Below are positions 9,870 to 12,636 of a stretch of DNA of 12,636 nucleotides, in pieces. The number at the start of each line of letters is the position of its first letter. Position 1 is the stretch's first letter. The position numbers were made by a program, and so were the translations under genes. The stretch is from Isotricha intestinalis (lineage: Eukaryota > Ciliophora > Litostomatea > Vestibuliferida > Isotrichidae), in contig JAJJLU010004481.1 of assembly GCA_023807065.1 (NCBI GenBank), positions 1 to 12,636 on the forward strand, in the 5' to 3' direction. A model generated the notes under the pieces. It was not told where the DNA came from, made no database searches, and saw nothing but the letters and a program-made list of their open reading frames with translations.

Positions 9870-10990
9870 CATTGATATAGAGTGAGCAAAAGATTTCAAA
9901 TGTTTCCAATTAAACAATTTATTAATAATAAATGTGTTTAAGATTATGAATTCATTAATCAAAAAAGGAAAAAAAGGGATGATACCATAATTACAAAAAT
10001 AGAAGTGGCATAGAATCTCAAATTTTAAAAGTTCCATAATGAAACTTACTTAAAATCAATTAAAAATCTGCTATTTGACCTAATATTCGTGATAAGAATA
10101 CTTCATTATATACTTTAAAAGAAAAAGACTCATATGATAATTATTCGAACTTTTGAAAGTGCAAAAGTATCAAGTTGTTCATTGATTAATTCATTAAATT
10201 ATATTTTAGAAAATAAAGTAGATTATATTATTTCTATAATCAGACCTCCAGGACATCGTTTGGATAATTCAAAAGGTTTTTGTATTTTTAATTCAGTTGA
10301 TATTACAGTAGAATATTTTAAGAGTAAAACAGAAGGAAAAAAATAGCAATTGTTGATTGGAATGTTAATCATGGAGATGGTACTCAAAAAAATATTATAT
10401 GGAAATAACAATCCTTTTTTCGATTCATAGACATGATAAAGGAAAATTATATCCTCTAATAACTGGATTTACAAAGGAAAAGGGGAAAATCATGTTTATA
10501 ATACTAATATTCCATTAGATACTAAATGTAATATTGTTAATGGAAATTCTTGGAGATGCAGAATATATGAAATTTTTGATAAAGTAATTTTGAAAATTTT
10601 AATGAATTTAATCTTAATTTTATTTTTGTGAGTTGTGGTTTTGTTGCAAGGGAAAATGACTTTAGTAGACAATTAAATTGTAGTTCAATTGCCTTTATTT
10701 CATGAAAAGAAATTAATGGATTTAGGAAAAATATTATTTTGGCTCTTGAAGGTGTTTATACAATTGATACTATTAATAAATGTAGTGAATCTGTTGTTAG
10801 GCCTTTATTATTTGAAAAATAAAAATTTTAGAAATGTAATGTTGGGAATTATGAAAATCTGAAAATGAAAATTTTCTATTTTTTAGATAATGAAAAATTA
10901 TCAAAGATTATGAAAAAATTTTTAAACCTGTTTCATATGTAATGGAATAAGTTAATGAAGATTTGAAAGATTATAAATAATTTTGGAAGT
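9870..10990 (+). pseudogene. Histone deacetylase (class II/Hda1-like) pseudogene
   Basis: Histone deacetylases are zinc enzymes that remove acetyl groups from lysines. The family's signature blocks appear in order: KFHNETYLKSIKN (10029-10067), FESAKVSS (from 10152), IIRPPGH and GFCIFNSVDI (10239-10310), AIVDWNVNHGDGTQ (10346-10387), LFSIHRHDKGKLYP (10414-10455), GDAEYM, then FDKVIL, FIFVSCGF (10622-10642), ILALEG (10736-10753) and a closing helix ending in FW (10924-10986). They lie in all three frames, with at least five frame changes and internal TAA, TAG and TGA stops. The catalytic site is also destroyed. The second His of the GHH motif is Arg (10257-10259), the Asp and His of the DVHH motif are both Asn (10361-10363, 10367-10369), and the Asp of the GFD motif is Val (10643-10645). 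Substitutions at the zinc ligands argue for real decay, not sequencing error. The start near 9870 is uncertain. Confidence 0.9.
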
Positions 10991-11500
10991 TTGAATTGAG
11001 GATTAAAAAAGAAAAAAATAATTTAAGAGAAGATGTGCAGAAAATGAAATTATAAAGAAAGTTTTATAAGATAATAAATTTATTGTTGAAGAAAAAGAAA
11101 AGTTTATTAAAGAAAATGAAGATTTTATTATATTTAAAATAGGAAAAGAATTAATTAAAAAAAAAAATTTTGAGTTATAGGACTGTTCAATATCAATTAA
11201 ATTTTAATTGCATTAGATTTACAAAATTAAGAGCAAATGCATAAAAAATTAAAAAATATTAAATTGGAATAGAGATGAAATGAAATATGATATGAATAAT
11301 AATGTGATTCTTGAAATTTTAACTTTATTTTTTCAACATTCAAATGTTAAAAATAAGGATATTTTACAATTAAATTGATGATAAAATTAAAGAAAGTTTT
11401 GAAAATGAAATTGATGAATATAATTGTGATTTGATTTTAGTCCCTAACATTATTAATTTAGGATAATATAGAAGCTAAATATTTTAAAACTTTAAAAGAT
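10991..11500 (+). pseudogene. Decayed 3' continuation of the deacetylase pseudogene or a second relic
   Basis: Beyond the end of the deacetylase domain the plus strand still reads like disrupted protein. The pieces are KKEKNNLREDVQKMKL, then in another frame FIVEEKEKFIKENEDFIIF, then NNNVILEILTLFFQHSNV near 11300, and a 29-codon open run at 11377-11463 containing DEYNCDLILVPNIINLG. Stops and frame changes separate them. It may be the C-terminal extension of the same deacetylase gene, since class II enzymes often carry one, or a neighbouring gene that decayed with it. I do not recognise the sequence. Confidence 0.45.
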
Positions 11501-11826
11501 ACTTTCTTATTTTAATGAATTATTTTTTTTTACACTATAACAAAATATTTTTGCATCAGAAAATTTTGAAATAAGTTTGACCTAAACCAAATTCTGCTTC
11601 TATATATTTTTTGAATTTTCTTGTTCAGTAATAATTAAAAGATGATATAATATTGATTAAATTTTCTCTTAAACTTCTTCCTATTAAAGTTAATAATTTA
11701 TATTCTATATAACTTGCAGATAAAATATTTTCATAAAAATTATTTATTAATAATATAGAAAGACAATTTTCTGAATCTTCCATACTTTCTTTTTGTATTA
11801 TTTTAAACATTACTTCTTCATCATTT

Positions 11827-11868
11827 CTGAAACAAAATAAAAAATTATTTATATAATTATATAATTAC
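11827..11868 (-). other. 42-nt GT-AG intron
   Basis: On the minus strand the sequence starts GTAATTAT and ends TTTTGTTTCAG. Removal joins codon CG|A (Arg), giving NNEPMQR followed by NDEEVM in one frame, whereas the unspliced sequence meets stops. The A+T-rich interior and short length fit ciliate introns. Confidence 0.75.
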
Positions 11869-12034
11869 CGTTGCATTGGTTCATTATTTAATAATAATTT
11901 TTCGCTTTCTTTTTTTTCTTTTGAATCATCAAAAGATAAATTTTCATAAATTTCTAATATTTCAATTTTACTTTTATATAAATTATTACATTCTTTATTT
12001 ATTTTTAATTTTGCTTCTTCTTTAGTTTTAATAA

Positions 12035-12069
12035 CTAATAATTAAAAAATACATATATTTTTTTTTTAC
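12035..12069 (-). other. 35-nt GT-AG intron
   Basis: On the minus strand it begins GT followed by ten A and ends TTAATTATTAG. Removal joins codon T|TT (Phe) so that STMKEL runs on into FIKTKEEAKLKINKE without a stop. Unspliced, the frame is interrupted by TAG at the intron end. Confidence 0.7.
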
Positions 12070-12221
12070 ATAATTCTTTCATAGTAGATTCTTTTTTAAT
12101 TAAAGTTTGAAGTTCTTTCATTCTTTGAAAAGTATTATAATCATTTTAGAGCAAAACAATTTGTAATCATATTTTCATTCATTTATTTCATGATAAATTC
12201 ATTTATTTTCAATTATAATAA

Positions 12222-12245
12222 CTGAATTAAAAAACAATCAATTAC
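12222..12245 (-). other. 24-nt GT-AG intron candidate
   Basis: On the minus strand it begins GTAATTGATTG and ends TTTTAATTCAG, with a T-rich tract before the acceptor. Joining the flanks gives KSLRN followed by VIIIENK. The surrounding exons carry frame disruptions, so this intron is less secure than the other two, though its splice sites are of the same type. Confidence 0.5.
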
Positions 12246-12278
12246 CATTTCTCAAAGATTTTATTAATTTTTTTTCAT

Positions 12279-12481
12279 AAAAAATTAATTTTTCTATTGA
12301 ATTTTATTTATATAAGAATGAATGAAGGAAGATGATATTTAATCAAAAACTTTTTTTTTTCAATTAAATTATTTTTATTAAAATAAATAATATGATTTAA
12401 TTCATTGATTTTATGAATTAATAAAATAAATAGTTAAAATATATAAATGCCCGTTTATATTTATAAATAATATATAATTAA
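12279..12481. other. Divergent spacer
   Basis: These 200 A+T-rich bases separate the minus-strand relic from the plus-strand gene at 12482. They would contain the promoter of the latter. The block just before the start codon is a run of short A+T words (around 12440-12480) with no definable motif. Confidence 0.4.
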
Positions 12482-12636
12482 ATGGAAAAAATGAATAATA
12501 GACCTAATGAAGCTGCACCAGTTATTTATAAATTAGATGATATTCCAAGATGTCCTAATTGTAATTTAATTTGTTCTCTTAAATTAAATTATAAAGAAGG
12601 AAATTCAATGATTGATTATGAATGTGAAAATAAACA
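12482..12636 (+). CDS. 5' part of a gene with a Cys-pair (zinc-ribbon-like) N-terminus, cut by the window end
   Basis: An ATG at 12482 opens a frame with no stop for 51 codons to the window end. It begins MEKMNNRPNEAAPVIYKLDD, then has IPRCPNCNLICSLKLNY and, after a short charged stretch, YECENK. The CxxC pair, a further Cys and a later Cys suggest a small metal-binding fold at the N-terminus, but the rest of the protein is outside the window. A second in-frame ATG at 12491 could also be the start. The codons (GAT, AAT, TTA, AAA) match the intact genes, and nothing is broken in the visible part. Function is unknown. Confidence 0.7.
   Translation, partial: MEKMNNRPNEAAPVIYKLDDIPRCPNCNLICSLKLNYKEGNSMIDYECENK

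Larger units (their letters stand above)
11507..12278 (-). pseudogene. Intron-containing minus-strand gene, apparently decaying; function unknown
   Basis: Reading leftward, an ATG at 12278 leads into a short first exon. Three GT-AG introns follow (12245-12222, 12069-12035 and 11868-11827), and removal of the last two joins one frame. The result is a Lys/Glu-rich helical stretch (NDYNTFQRMKELQTLIKK to EKLLLNNEPMQR), then NDEEVMFKIIQKE and a hydrophobic-helical part (SASYIEYKLLTLIGRSL). The first exon and the stretch before about 12148 need frame corrections: one extra base in the A run at 12144-12147, another near 12270, and an in-frame TAA after FIMK. The last exon hits TGA at 11625-11627, although a second frame continues protein-like to TAA at 11507-11509. 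A distant resemblance of the helical part to RasGAP domains is only a guess. It converges with the deacetylase relic. It could be a living gene with another exon layout. Confidence 0.6.

Noticed and set aside
10134..10346. A living small 70-residue protein starting at the ATG at 10134
   Set aside because: From the sixth codon on it is the middle of a deacetylase domain, the ATG lies inside that domain, and homologous sequence continues in another frame after the stop.
9852..10411. Minus-strand open frames across the deacetylase relic
   Set aside because: The plus strand here carries clear deacetylase motifs. The minus-strand readings show no family features.
1..12636. tRNA, rRNA, CRISPR array, transposon ends or long inverted repeats
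   Set aside because: No cloverleaf-like, G+C-richer or regularly repeated segment was found by eye. A tRNA and repeat scan would be needed to exclude small ones.

Overview
This window looks like a piece of a very A+T-rich ciliate nuclear genome. The first gene belongs to a two-transmembrane protein family that is abundant in ciliates. The proteins are rich in Asn and Lys, and the introns I can find are tiny (24, 35 and 42 nt). Unlike most ciliates, the intact genes read TAA, TAG and TGA as stops, one each, and encode Gln with CA-purine codons, so the code looks standard. That, with the composition, would fit a standard-code ciliate such as a litostome (rumen-type) or a heterotrich. The lineage is an inference, not something the sequence proves.

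Three full-length intronless genes are present. On the + strand, 961-2949 encodes a two-TM ciliate membrane protein and 4608-6647 encodes an Asn-rich protein with a coiled coil and a degenerate FG-repeat tail, probably a nuclear pore protein. On the - strand, 6909-8765 encodes the large subunit of replication protein A (RPA1), converging on the FG-protein gene. A fourth gene starts at 12482 (+) and runs off the window. It encodes a Cys-pair (zinc-ribbon-like) N-terminus.

The rest is largely a gene graveyard. The clearest relic is a class-II-type histone deacetylase pseudogene (about 9870-10990 +). It is broken by repeated frameshifts, and all three zinc ligands and one catalytic His are replaced. 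Facing it, 12278-11507 (-) holds a decayed gene that still shows three short GT-AG introns. Weaker coding-like remnants lie at 85-583 (-), about 3050-4450 (+) and 9159-9671 (+). In the homology-anchored relic, stop codons sit where Gln would fit, as expected when CAA mutates to TAA in a genome under strong A+T pressure.

I see no operon, defence system, mobile element, CRISPR array, tRNA or rRNA. The living genes (membrane protein, nuclear pore-like protein, RPA1) have no evident shared pathway beyond the nuclear location of two of them.
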